Positions 9,575-19,995 of a stretch of 64,000 nt of DNA are shown here, one piece after another. Position 1 is the first letter of the stretch. Every line of letters begins with the position of its first letter. The stretch lies in the NCBI GenBank assembly GCA_030035585.1, contig CM057481.1:4427128-4491127 (forward strand). The letters run 5' to 3'. The notes under the pieces were generated by a model. That model saw only the letters and a program-made list of their open reading frames with translations, did no database searches and was not told the origin of the DNA. This stretch comes from Dugong dugon. Its lineage: Eukaryota > Chordata > Mammalia > Sirenia > Dugongidae. The translations under genes were made by a program, and so were the position numbers.

Positions 9575-11560
9575 CACAGAGGAGAATGCGCCAAGCTTGC
9601 TCGGGTAGAGACTGCAGACCTGCTCATGTGGGAGACTCCCTCTGGCCTAGGAGCGCGCACAGCCCAGATTTCCGAAGACGCGCCGAATGTCTTCGGATGT
9701 GATCGCGGAGGGGGTTGGTAGGATCCTGGAAATCGTACTAAGGTTGCATGACCGCCCCCTCCCCCGGCCCTGACTGTAAAGCCGGCTGCCCCCGGCTTAC
9801 AGGCGCCTCTCCTACTCCAGGGTGAAAACCAGTCTGTGGGTACATTAGGATTTGCAAACCAGTCCCCGAACGCGGCCCGCGCTGCGAAACAGCCGCCGGG
9901 TACAGTGGGCCGGGCTCCCGGCCATGCTGGCGGCGGGTAACGCAGCCTCCCCGAGGACGCGGGCAGATGCCGACGGCTCTGGCCCATCTGTCCCGAGAGG
10001 CCCGGGCCGGGCCTGGGCTCCCGCGCGCCGCCCGCACCCGCAGCCAGGCGCTGTCCTCGCCGGCCGGGATCAGGGGCTCTTTGTTCCCAAGCGCGCTAAT
10101 CCGTGAGCGGCGCGCACCGCAGGCGGAGGCCCTGCGCCTGGAGCCAGCTCGCCAGCGGCCAGCCGGCCCGACTGTTTTCAATAACACGATTCCTGGGGAG
10201 CGGGGGTGAAGAGGACCGCAGAAGAATTGCTTTTCGGAAGTTAATCTATTTTCAGCAGCAGCTGAGAGGACACCATGTAAATCAGATCCTAAATGTCCCT
10301 CTTGGAAGAAGGAAGGAAGGGAGGTTCCTTAAACCATAAGTTTGTTGTCCCCCCCCAAACACGTCACGGAGGGGCGAGGTGAAAGAACATCAGATCTGTC
10401 TGACATACATTTCCCCCACACTGTGCGAGGGAGCCTTTCCCTCCGAGCTGCTCAACTCCCTGGGGGGACGGCGCTGGACTAGGTACTGCAACCGAGTGAT
10501 CTACGAGAAAATCATGAGAATAGCATTAAAAATAAGTCTTCCTTGTCATCCTAAACCAAAGGATACACCTCCTGGAGTAGATATGCTTCGCCTTCTCCCT
10601 CCGGGATCCCAGGAACGGTGCAAACGTGTGATCTTTTGCACAAGAAAGGGCTTTTCTCTGCGGTTGTTTACACCCTGGGAAGGCGTCTGCCAAGCAACTT
10701 GTCCTAAAGTGAGGGCCATTAATGGCATTAAAAAAAATATGTATGTTTTAAACAAAAGTCATGATTACAGTGGTTCGGGTTAGTGGCCACAAAACGGCCA
10801 GAGGGCCGCGCCAGTCATATTTAATATGCTTCCCCCCAGAGAAATCCCTGCAGAATCAACAGACAGCCGCCAGCTGTGCTGAAAACCTGCGATTTCGATT
10901 AAAACACTGCGCTCCCGTCCTTGCGGTTGAGCCCGGACCCCAATCAGGGTGCGCGAGTCGCTTGACCCGGGAGCGACATCCCACGCCTCAGCGCCCGGAG
11001 GTGGCGGCCCGGGCCAGACCCCGCCGAGCAGCGGGCCGCGCACGCGCACACGCGCTGGCCTCGGCGCCAGCCCCGCAGCGCGGGAAGCGCGCAGACCGCG
11101 GAGGGGCGCCAGGCCTAACTCTCGCGATGCTTCCCCCCGCGGCCCGGCGTGGAGGCCCGAGCGTGGGCAAGATGGCGTCGAGCCGCCGGCAGGGGGGCGC
11201 CCGAGGGAGATGGGCTCGGAGCTGAGGCCTCGGGGCGGAGATCAGCCCGGCGGGCCGCCATGGTGGGCCCAGGCCCGGCGGGCCGAGCGCGAAGGGTCGC
11301 ATCCGAGCCGTCGAGCGAGGCGGGCTGTCGGGCTCCTCGGAGCGGCCTGCGGCCTAGTGGGCCTCGCTTGGGCCGCGGCCTCGCCTCCTGCTCGAGGGGC
11401 CGCTCCGACCCACAGTCGACCCCGAAGCGAGTGCGAAGGCCCAGCCCCGGCGCGTCCAAAGCGGGACTTGTGTACCCGTCGTGGTGGGCAGAGAGACTGG
11501 GGCTTCCCGCCCATCACCTCGGTGTCGGTCCCCTTCTGTCGGAAAACAGTTCGTCTGAAG
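9575..11560. promoter_or_regulatory. CpG-rich blocks upstream of FEZF2 (about 9.58-10.2 and 10.9-11.56 kb)
   Basis: Dense CpG and GC boxes, separated by an AT-richer part at 10.25-10.85 kb. The second block contains AAGATGGCG (11169-11177), a good YY1 core-promoter match, and GCCGCCATGG (11254-11263). Long overlapping ORFs on both strands are what GC-rich DNA produces by chance. Possible functions are the outer shore of the FEZF2 CpG island or the promoter of an unannotated transcript; no splice structure could be followed. Confidence 0.6.
10700..10840. promoter_or_regulatory. Candidate upstream element with homeodomain palindrome
   Basis: AT-rich island between CpG blocks. It contains a perfect 12-bp palindrome GCCATTAATGGC (10715-10726), then AAACAAAAG (SOX-like) and CATGATTACAG (homeodomain-like), and CATATTTAATATGC near 10816. 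Motif content only; conservation not testable here. Confidence 0.35.
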
Positions 11561-11999
11561 GGCAGGACTTCTTTAGAGGGGAGATTGTGGAAAGCTTTAC
11601 CTTCCGTGAATGGATCCATGTGCCTAACATCATCTGCTTATCCCTGGAGCCTCGTGTTGCCTTCCGCGTCGAGATATTTTGGATTCCCTCCTCCCCACTG
11701 AAAATGTATAGGTAGAAAAAAAAGTCACCCCTCAATCCCACAGATACCCCTCCATCAACTTTGTGAAATTGTCAGTGTTTAATGCCTTTAGTTTCTCTTT
11801 CAGGCGTTTCAGCCTCAAAAAAAAAAAAAAAAAAAAAAACAAGATTCTGCGTATGAAAATTAATTTGGAGGGCTGGGGAGCAGCGAATCGAAATCTCAGC
11901 ACTCCCTCAACCATTCGCCACATTTTCCCCAGTCCTCTGTTATTCTGCCTGAAATCATCTCGTTTACAGAAAATATTTGTTTGCACTATTAGTTGGTAC

Positions 12000-12225
12000 T
12001 GGAGTTAATTACTCAATGTGTTAACGTGAAGTAATATGTATAAAAGTAGGATCAGTGTTTATTGTGTGGGTGAGCTGTTGAGCGGTGCTTGAATAAACTG
12101 CAATTAGGGTTAGATAGAGATTAATTAACATGTGAGTGGCAAGGTGTAAAATAGTTTCCAACCCTCCACTTCAGTATAATCTGCGGCGAGGGAAGGAGAA
12201 GTTTGTGGAAGCTAATTAAATACTT
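12000..12225. promoter_or_regulatory. Candidate FEZF2 upstream enhancer, TAATTA cluster
   Basis: Within about 220 bases lie TTAATTA (12005-12011), CAATTAG (12101-12107), TTAATTAA (12121-12128) and TAATTAA (12213-12219), all homeodomain cores, plus AGGTGT (12142-12147), a T-box half-site. No transposon is recognisable. It sits about 2.8 kb upstream of the presumed FEZF2 first exon. Forebrain LIM/Q50 homeodomain proteins would bind such cores; the function is inferred. Confidence 0.45.
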
Positions 12226-14340
12226 TCATAAAAGCCAGTGTATTCACCCAACATTTGGAAAGAGAGGCACATTAGGGGCAACTTGCTTTTACCCAAATGT
12301 TTTCTTTCTGTGGAGGTAGCACTCCTTTGTGATGCTGGCTAGAGAGAGGTGGCTTATGCAACCACAAAAAGCACTTAGGGATGGCGAGGCAGGTTCACGG
12401 GAAGCCTTTCAGTCTGATGGAGCTTTCAAACGAGCAGATCTTTGGAGCTGCTGCCGAGATCGACAATTATCCAATTTGGAAAGGGGGGTGGGATGCGGTG
12501 CTGGTGGCTGCACGGGGCTCCATAGGAAGATCGGGATAGAAATTTGGGTTTTGAGACCATGGTGCCTGTCTTGATATTGTCTCAGTGTTGGGTGAGTTGT
12601 TGGTTTGTTTCATGTTTGTGGGGGGGGGGGGTAACCTGTGCTGTGGATTTCACATTGACTTGGGGATGGGGGTGCATTGGGTCTGGAAGTCCGCCTCCCT
12701 GAACATCTCCTAAATTAAATGGGCTGTAGGGAAGTGTTCTCCCCAAGAGGAGCAAGCCTCTGTCTAGCAACATATCTGGAAGTTGGAGGGGGGCCTTCTC
12801 GGGGGACAGACTCTGGTGGCTGAATTTAGAGGCAGATTCCGAGCCTCTGAGTCTTGGCAGAGTGAGAAAATTAACCCAAGGCTAAGTGGCCCTCCAGGCC
12901 ACTTTCTCTCTCAGACCTGTCTTTGTTCCCCTTCCTGGCTTTCCAAATACACTTTCCTTTTCCTTTACCTGCCATGCCAATGTCCTGTCCGAGATTGAGC
13001 GTCAGAGAAGTCAAAACTGGGTGGGTGGGTACGAGGAAAGAAGTTGAGAAGGGGGAGAGGGAGTGATTTACTGAAGTTAAAATTAGACCTTTCCTTGTCC
13101 CTTCCCCTGCCGCTTTTCCGGGCGTGTTTTGAAGCGTTCGGGGGTTTGGGGCCGGATATTCTGGCCCCTCAAGATCGGCTGGTGAGTGGAGGAGAGGGTT
13201 TGCCTCCAGCAGCCCTTTCTCGGGCTCCACATGATGGTGTGTCTTTGGAGATGGAATTCACTATCAAACCCTCAACCCTGTTTGCTCATATTATACTCAC
13301 CGTAATCCTCTTAAACTGTGGTTGCGGCTACACAGCTCGTGGTCTTGCAAAAGCCGGCTGGCAAGATATAATTGTCCTGTGAACAAAACCGGCCAAAAGT
13401 TTTCAAAAACCTCTGTATCCTCTCCTCCTCCTTTCCTAAACCTAATTCTCTCGCGCGCGCTCTTGCTGGACGCCCCCCCCCCCCCCAAGAACCCTCAGCC
13501 TCGACCACTTTTGTTGTCGCCAGGAGCACCCGGCCTGTTGAAAGTGCTGGAGCGTCTGTGAGCAGTTTGTTGTGATACGCAGGTGGAATGGTCTGCAAAC
13601 AGATGAATTCAGCCCCTCCAAACCGAGCACGGAGCGCGCTGCTTTTGTGCGCTCCGCACAAAACGCTGAATTCCTCCGAACTTACTTGGGGCCTGCCTAG
13701 AAAAGGGCCTTTTCTTCCCTCTGCTTGCACCTCTGGCCACACTGAGTCCTGCCCGCCCCCTTCAGGCCCCCTCCCTCTCCCCTCTGATAATCCTTCTCTT
13801 TATTTTAGAAAAATACAAAACCCGGTTCCACGCGGTGCTTTAGTGGCTACAAGTGAAAGAGCGGCCTTGGCAGAATTCAGCTCTATGAATCACCTCCGAA
13901 AATTGGTTCGACTGAATGGCTTTAGGAGGAAAAACGTTTTAATAGGATCCAGGGGAGGTTCTGCTGTTTCAATCTGTTCCTTAAACAGGTGGAGATTGGA
14001 CCTTCTCAATTGTACAAACAGTAAGTACTCAGCAGCGGGGAGAGCTGCCCTCGGAATCCTCCCTGCGCGCAGCCCCAAACCAGCAGCAGAACCGTCTTTG
14101 CCTTAGAAACGCGATCGCAGATCTGCGATTCTGATCGATTAGTATCTCAAACAGTCCCCCAGTTCGTCTAGTAGTCTCCCCCAGCCGCGGGCAGAGGACC
14201 GGCTAGAGAGCAGGAGGCGCCCCCGCCGGGCGCCGAGACCCCAGGGATCTGGGCGCGCAGTCCTGCTCCTTAGGCGCTTCCAGGTCGTCCTTGGGCGGCG
14301 GGAGCTATCTCCCGACCTCCGACGCCAGCCGGGGCGAGCT
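12226..14340. other. FEZF2 upstream region without a recognised gene
   Basis: Unique sequence with rising CpG density toward 13.4-14.3 kb. It holds G runs (12620-12631), a C run (13475-13487) and no recognisable lineage-specific transposon. ORFs of up to 172 codons (13588-14106) have no domain and overlap equally long antisense ORFs. Confidence 0.5.
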
Positions 14341-14900
14341 CGTTGCTTCTGCATAAATTAATATTTCCCCATTAACAAGTTCCCCCCTCCAAACGTGGCG
14401 CCGGCGTCCATGCGCCACATCCTAATGAGGTAATTATCATCTGCGCGTGTTCGGGGCTGGCGCCGGCTCCGTAGGTAAATGGCAGTTTATTAGCACGATG
14501 CCCAGTTCGGCTGCGGAGGGCTGAGGGCTACTTCGGTGACTAGACGGACACCCAGGGACCCTTTGGGGCGGTGCGTCCGGGGCCCCCGCCCTCCTCGCAT
14601 CCCCTAAACCTGTAGGCCCCCAAAGTTGTGAATCACATACGGAACTCTGCTTAGGCTTGGGTTTGGGCTCCCCCCCGCCCCTTTCCACCGGCAAAACCAT
14701 CACGATTCTTCCCCCTCCCCCTCCCGTCTCTTCCCTCCTTCCCGATTCGCAAACCGCTCGCACTTTCCCGAGGGGAGTGCGGGCGCCAGTTGCCTCCTTT
14801 TAAAGTTTGAGGGGCGGTGGCGGCGGCGGCCGGCAGGCGCGGGGGAACTCAGGGGCCGCTACGGGAGCCGCGCCGCCGCCCATGTCATTCCACTTCAAGT
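14341..14900 (+). promoter_or_regulatory. FEZF2: FEZF2 promoter region
   Basis: Lies directly upstream of the presumed noncoding first exon. An AT-rich cluster (TAAATTAATATT near 14354, CATTAAC, TAATGAGGTAATTATC near 14422-14437) precedes a GC-rich part with a CGGCGGCGGC tract near 14820-14830. The best TATA-like sequence is TTTTAAAG at about 14797-14804. The exact start site cannot be read from sequence alone. Confidence 0.5.
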
Positions 14901-15033
14901 GACTTCATGTGATGTCAGCTGAATGTAAAAGACAGTGATCTCACGCGGAGGGGAAGATGTTTGCCATCAAAATGTGACAGAGAAGACACGCTTCATGGCT
15001 CGGAAAGCATCTCCTTGGCGGTGGGGGAAAGAG
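14880..15033 (+). other. FEZF2: FEZF2 noncoding exon 1 (5'UTR), proposed
   Basis: Proposed 5'UTR exon ending at the donor AAAGAG|GTAAAT (15033/15034). It would splice over a 386-base intron to the acceptor TTTTCTGGAATGCAG|A (15419/15420), 53 bases before the start codon. Human FEZF2 is known to have a noncoding first exon, and the low CpG, ATG-rich sequence here differs from the surrounding island. Several upstream ORFs are present: ATG 14912 (nine codons with stop), ATG 14957 (seven codons with stop), and ATG 14995, which runs across the splice and stops two codons into exon 2. The 5' boundary is a guess. Confidence 0.5.
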
Positions 15034-15472
15034 GTAAATGCGAGGTGGCTCTCTCGGTCCTCTAACTTTGCCCCTTCACTGTCCAGCTCCCAGCTCGCGT
15101 GGTGGAGGCCAGGATGCAGGGAACGGCTTGGGGGGTAATTGGAGCCTCCTTTTTCTTTCTTTTTTCCTCTCCTTTTCCTTTGTAACCCTCCCCACCCCAC
15201 CCCACCCCACCCCACCCCCCCGCCTTCTTCCGCCTTTCAAAGTCCCGGGGTAGGGGCTGGTAGGTTCCTCTGCGCGCCGGGTTAATGGGCAGTAATTTGG
15301 TACCCTTGGGTGCACTTTGTTCTGCCTCTGTTCATTTGAATACAAATAGGTGACCCGGGCCCGACAAGGTGCTTATTAAATTGCGGTCCCCCCCCCCCCC
15401 CACCTTTTCTGGAATGCAGACTTAGAGGAGAGCTGCTGCGCTCCGGCCGAGTCCGGCTCGGCTCCGTGCGCC

Positions 15473-18249
15473 ATGGCAAGCTCGGCTTCCCTGGAGACCA
15501 TGGTGCCCCCGGCCTGCCCGCGCGCTGGAGCGTCGGCGGCCACTTCCAAGACGCTGGCCTTCTCCATAGAGCGCATCATGGCCAAGACGTCGGAGCCCCG
15601 CGCGCCCTTTGAGCCCCGGCCCGGGGTGCTGGAGGCGGACGGCGGCCAGGGCAAGAAACTGATCAATCTCTGCTCACCTCTGCCCTGTATGATCCCCCTC
15701 CAGCCCCTGGGCTACGAGGTGCCGTCCAAGACGCTACTCAGTTACTCCGAGCTCTGGAAAAGCAGCCTCCGGGCGGGCGGCGGCGGCGGCGGAGGAGGAG
15801 GAGGAGGTGGTGGCGGTGGCGGGGGGACCCCAGTGTGCGGCGCCAGCGGCTTGTGCAAAACCAACTGTGGCGTCTGCTGCAAGGCCGAGCTAGGCATGGC
15901 GCCGTCCGCGCTGCCCGCGGGCAGGGTCATCAAGCCGCAGGTGATCAACCAGGCCATGGGGCTGCCGGCCAGCGGGTCACTCTACTACTTCAACTACCTG
16001 GACTCGGCCGCCTACCCGCCTTCCGAGCTGCTCCGCAGCCACCTCTTCCCTTCCGGCCTCCTCAATGCGCAGGCCCCCGCCGCCCTGGCCGCGCACCCGA
16101 AGCTCTTTCTGCTGGATAATGCCAAGCTGGCCAGCTTGGCCGCGGACAAGTTCCCCCACCCGCCCCCCTACCCCCACAAAGAGCGCCTGCCCGCTCCGCT
16201 GGAGCAGGTGCTGAAGGAGAACTCGGCCCTGACCGCCGAGCGCGGCGGCGGCGGCAAGGGCCATAGCAAGCTGCCTGGGGGCTCCTCCGACGGCAAGCCC
16301 AAGAACTTCACCTGCGAGGTGTGCGGCAAGGTGAGGCCCGGGGTCCCCGGGGCGACCGGCAGCGGCTGCTCCCTTGGGGCGGCCTGGAACGCCCCCGCCC
16401 CTTGTCAAGCTGGGCAGCTTTCCCGTATCTGCCTACTCAAATTGGGGGCCTACCTGGGCCTCAGTTTCCTCTTCTGTAAAATGGGGACGGCCCCTGTCGG
16501 CGGCCACACAGGACTGACGTGACCAGCAGGTTGGGAAGAGCTTTGCAAACTGAAAGGGGCTCTGGTTTCTCAAGGGGGGTGTTGTTTGGGGTTGGTTGTG
16601 GCCTCCCAGGGCTGCTTCTAGACCCTTGTTCCGACGCACCACAAGGCCCCCTCGTGTCCCCCCATAGGTGTTTAACGCCCATTATAACCTCACCCGCCAC
16701 ATGCCGGTCCACACCGGAGCCAGACCGTTCGTGTGCAAAGTCTGCGGCAAAGGCTTCCGCCAGGCCAGCACGCTCTGCAGACACAAAATTATCCACACCC
16801 AGGTACGTGGGCCCCGGGCCGGGCTCGGCCGCGGGCAAACCCCCCGCCTGAGCGTTGGTGTTGGAGAGAGGATGGCCAAGGGTTCCGCCTTACCCCTTCC
16901 GTGGGGCCCGTGTCCCTTCGATGTGTCCCCGAGATGGCCTCTTCCCGCCAGGGCTGCCACCTCACTCTGCACGCGCTCTCCTCCGCAGGAAAAGCCGCAT
17001 AAATGCAACCAGTGCGGCAAAGCGTTCAACCGCAGCTCCACGCTCAATACGCACATCCGCATCCACGCCGGCTACAAGCCCTTCGTCTGCGAATTTTGCG
17101 GCAAAGGCTTTCACCAAAAAGGTACCGTGCCAGGCGAGGGCCTCTCCTCGCCTCGAGACTCGGCGGGTCGCGGCTGGTGGGAAGGCGAAGAGGGATCCGG
17201 AGAGAGGGAGCGCGAGAGCCGCCGGCTCCCGCGCAGCATTTCTTTGGAATCGGGTTTTGAAGGGTTTAGGTGGAAGCTCTCGGAGGCGGGTTAGCAGACT
17301 TCGCTGGATTCAGGGCGGGTGCACCGGGAGACTCAGACTTCGGGGAAGGGAGAGGGGGGCAGAGAAGAAGGAAACAGGAAGAAAGGGTATTGCCCAGTAG
17401 GAAAAGGTTCCCTTTGTAGCTGGGACTCTGCTTTCAAACGAGTACAATTCGAGGCAAAATCCACGTGCTGGGAACGATTCAGGAGTCGGGAAAAACCGCT
17501 CCGTAGCCCAGCGCCACCGGGCCTGGCTCCCAGCTCAGATTTCCCGAAGCAAATTTGGATCCCTAGGTGGTGTTTGGGGGACGAGAAGGAGTAACTTTAA
17601 AAATGAGAAGGAAAAAAAAAAAAAAAAGGAGGGTTCATGCGAACGTTCAGCCCGGGTTCGTGCGAACGTCTTCGAGCCAGGCGGCAGCCGGCAGAAGGAG
17701 CAGAGCAGGCCCAAGTTTCCCGGCCGGCCCGAGCACGGCAGCGGGGCGGGGCGCTGCGCCGCCCTCGGGGCCGGGTGGGGAAGGGGCTCGAGGCTGCCCA
17801 ACGGGGCTCGGCCCTCGGGCCTGTGGGGAGAGCCCTGGGCTTGACGCAGACGAAGTTTGACAACTTCTTCACTGGAGAGGTCGCGGCCCGCCTAACCAAG
17901 CGTCGCCTTCTTTGCGAAGGCACTGAGCCGCCCCGGGACGCCCCCCCCATCCCCCCTACTTTTTTTTTTTTTTTTTTGGTCTCCCATAGGGAACTACAAG
18001 AACCATAAGCTGACCCACAGCGGCGAGAAGCAGTACAAATGTACCATCTGCAACAAGGCCTTTCACCAGGTCTACAACCTGACCTTTCACATGCACACTC
18101 ACAACGACAAGAAGCCTTTCACGTGCGCCACTTGCGGCAAAGGGTTTTGCAGAAACTTTGACTTAAAGAAACACGTGCGCAAACTCCACGACAGCGTGGG
18201 GCCCGCCACTCCCTGCGCAAAGGACTTGGCTCGGACAGTGCAGAGCTGA
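15473..18249 (+). CDS. FEZF2: FEZF2, forebrain embryonic zinc finger protein 2
   Basis: Transcriptional repressor acting in the nucleus; it is the fate selector of layer-5 subcerebral projection neurons and also acts in hypothalamus and thymic epithelium. Coding exons: 15473-16330, 16668-16802, 16989-17121 and 17990-18249, all with GT/AG introns (337, 186 and 868 bases); phases 0, 0 and 1. Total 461 residues against 459 in human. The ATG has a GCCATGG context, and [10 protein letters not shown] is the known N-terminus. An eh1 motif, FSIERIM (residues 30-36), recruits Groucho/TLE. A run of 17 glycines (102-118) follows. Six C2H2 fingers have zinc ligands C281/C284/H297/H301, C309/C312/H325/H329, C337/C340/H353/H357, C365/C368/H381/H385, C393/C396/H409/H413 and C421/C424/H437/H442. 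The introns cut fingers 1 and 4 and the finger 2-3 linker. Reading frame is intact throughout. FEZF1 is excluded by the N-terminal sequence. Confidence 0.98.
15776..15826 (+). repeat. FEZF2: Polyglycine-coding trinucleotide run in FEZF2 exon 2
   Basis: Seventeen consecutive glycine codons of mixed type: GGC x5, GGA x5, then GGT/GGC/GGG. The codon mixture shows it is not a fresh slippage product, although the GGC and GGA sub-blocks are locally pure and could vary in length. Long antisense ORFs here are shadows. Confidence 0.95.
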
Positions 18250-18675
18250 GAGCTGCTGCCTCTCCCTCCTTTCCAGCCCCGTCCCACCCCAAAACAGATC
18301 ACACGCATAAGCTTACTGCTGAAATTAAAAGGAGGAAAAAAAAAAAAAAAAACTATAGCAGAGAGGCTAGAATCTATTTATCGAAACCAGCGTATTTTTG
18401 GAAAGCTAAACGTTTCCTCGATGACTGGCAGCAAACGCGTGGCTCCCACCTTTGTATATTCAGGAAACTTATTTAAATCCAGTGCACCGCAACGTACTGA
18501 ATTCCAGGCCTCGGCTTCGCGGGCGGCTGGTGTTAACCCCAGCCTGTCACCAAGAGCGCCCCGGAGGACCGCGGCGCCCTCAACCGTCTTTATACAGCCA
18601 TGTCAGTTTTCCTGTACAAGCCACCACGGAATAGATACATATATATGACTCAATAAACAGAATCATTAGTGCGCG
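18250..18675 (+). other. FEZF2: FEZF2 3'UTR
   Basis: Short 3'UTR of about 425 bases from the stop codon to the expected cleavage site. It contains an A run (18335-18352) and CpG-rich sequence. Confidence 0.75.
18652..18657 (+). terminator. FEZF2: FEZF2 polyadenylation signal
   Basis: AATAAA in the context CTCAATAAACAG, 403 bases after the stop codon, followed within 25 bases by a G/T-rich GTGCGCGTTTTCTTT element. It is the only canonical hexamer in the first 500 bases after the stop. Confidence 0.85.
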
Positions 18676-19329
18676 TTTTCTTTCCCCCTGTCCCCTCGCC
18701 GCGAGGTCAGCCCAGCAACCCCGGAGGACGAGAAGGAAATAGGCATTTATAACATCTTCCCTGAAAATGAGACTGACTTTTTGGGGCGCCGGGCCAGGGT
18801 GAGGTCAAATCGGTGTTGTTGCGGCGCTTGCGTATTAAAGACCCCAGGGTCGTGGTCGCAAAGCCTGCGTACGGCCTCCGCGTGGTACCAGATTTCTGTT
18901 CAGCAACTGTTTCGACGCTTGGGATTCTGGGTTTTGCCCCATCGGGTGGGAAAATTAGAAAAAGGGGTGAAAGTGGCGTGCGGGGAGGGAAGCTGGCTTT
19001 GGGTACGTTGGAGGGCAAAGCAGCTCCACACGCACGGTCAGCTGCCAGAGCTGTGGCCCACAGGGGCGCGTCTGGGCACGTCCCTTTCCCTGAGGGTGGC
19101 AAGCCTCGCAGTCAGTCCTCTTAGGCCTCTTCAGCTAGAAACGAAGGGTGCCCAACCCTGCCGGAGCCCCGGGCTCCCTGGCCTGCGCGCCGAGTCTCTG
19201 ACGCTGTGCGCCCTGCCGCGGGAGGGCGCGCCCGGCCTCCTGGGGCTCCCGCCGCCTGCGCGCACATTACGGCGCTGTTAGCCCACTTCCTGAATAGCTG
19301 TCTCCGCCGCCGAGCCGTTGATGAAATGA

Positions 19330-19490
19330 TCTCACGCTTACTTTCTAAGTAATGACCCAAATTAAGAGAGAAAACAGAGACCCTTCAAACAGCATTACAT
19401 TAATCATCTAATCATTCCCAGGAGGGGGCCGGCCGCCGCCGCCCCGTTTGATCTGAATCTGGATAATCAAGAGCTCGGATTACCGGCGCG
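19330..19490. promoter_or_regulatory. Candidate FEZF2 downstream enhancer with OTX/bicoid-type sites
   Basis: Four TAATC/GGATTA cores in about 80 bases: TAATCA at 19401-19406 and 19409-19414, GATAATC around 19462-19468, and GGATTA at 19477-19482; AAATTAAG lies at 19369-19376. About 0.7 kb after the polyadenylation signal, non-repetitive. OTX2 and other K50 homeodomain factors recognise such cores in anterior brain; use in this locus is inferred. Confidence 0.45.
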
Positions 19491-19744
19491 GCGCGCGGGG
19501 CCTCCCCCTACACGCTTTTAATATCTGCGCGGCGATTCGGCCCACGTCTTCTGGAACAATGTTTCCCAGCGCGAGGAGGAAATGCGGCGCGGGGCCCGGG
19601 TTGCGTTTCCACGCAGCCTAGCCAGTGCGGAAACCAGGGCGGCTGGGCGCTGACTCACGTGGATTTCCGCCACCGGTGGTGGCTATTTGGAGGGAAAGAT
19701 GGTTAGTGCGAAGAACAGTCCTCAAGTAACTCTTACAGTGACTT

Positions 19745-19995
19745 GAGTGCGGGTTATTCCAACGGCTGGTATACAGTAGGCGCTTAATGCTCAGCCCGTT
19801 AGAGTCTTCCATAATAATAAATCTCGCGTTGCTCAAGCGCTTGCTCCTTACCAGGCACGCACATTCTCTCGAATGTTGATAACGCCCTGCAAGCTAGAGA
19901 TTATTGTTCCATTTTATGGACGAAGAAATTGAGATCGAGATATGGTAAATAGCATACCCAAGGCCACAGGGCTAGATAGGGAGGGGATTCGAACC
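19745..19995 (-). repeat. MIR SINE
   Basis: Inverted MIR: TCCATTTTATGGACGAAGAA, TTGAGATCGAGATATGGTAA, CCCAAGGCCACAGGGCTAGA and GGGGATTCGAACCCCGGG. It is unusually well preserved for MIR, including the B-box-like GGTTCGAA complement. From 19996 to about 21640 no gene or transposon is recognisable apart from C and A/T runs. Confidence 0.75.

Larger units (their letters stand above)
15400..19600. promoter_or_regulatory. FEZF2: CpG island covering the FEZF2 gene body
   Basis: CpG-dense from before the start codon, through all coding exons and introns, to beyond the polyadenylation site, with another GC-rich block at 19.15-19.62 kb. Gene-body-wide CpG islands are typical of Polycomb-controlled developmental regulators. 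Confidence 0.7.

Noticed and set aside
9433..9987. 184-codon reverse-strand ORF
   Set aside because: Half of it comes from the TA/TG microsatellite and half from CpG-rich DNA; no domain or splice signals.
10949..11701. 250-codon + strand ORF in the upstream CpG island
   Set aside because: GC-rich DNA lacks stop codons by chance; equally long ORFs run on the opposite strand, the product is low-complexity Arg/Gly/Pro/Ala, and no domain is visible.
1..14340. 3' exons of CADPS, the gene expected upstream of FEZF2
   Set aside because: Human gene order predicts CADPS beyond about 24 kb upstream. No coding match was seen, so it should lie outside the window.
15977..16408. 143-codon reverse-strand ORF opposite FEZF2 exon 2
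   Set aside because: Shadow of the FEZF2 coding sequence; Gly/Ala/Val-rich with no domain.
19190..19225. CTCF-like GCGGGAGGGCGCG
   Set aside because: Only a partial match inside a CpG island where such sequences are common by chance.
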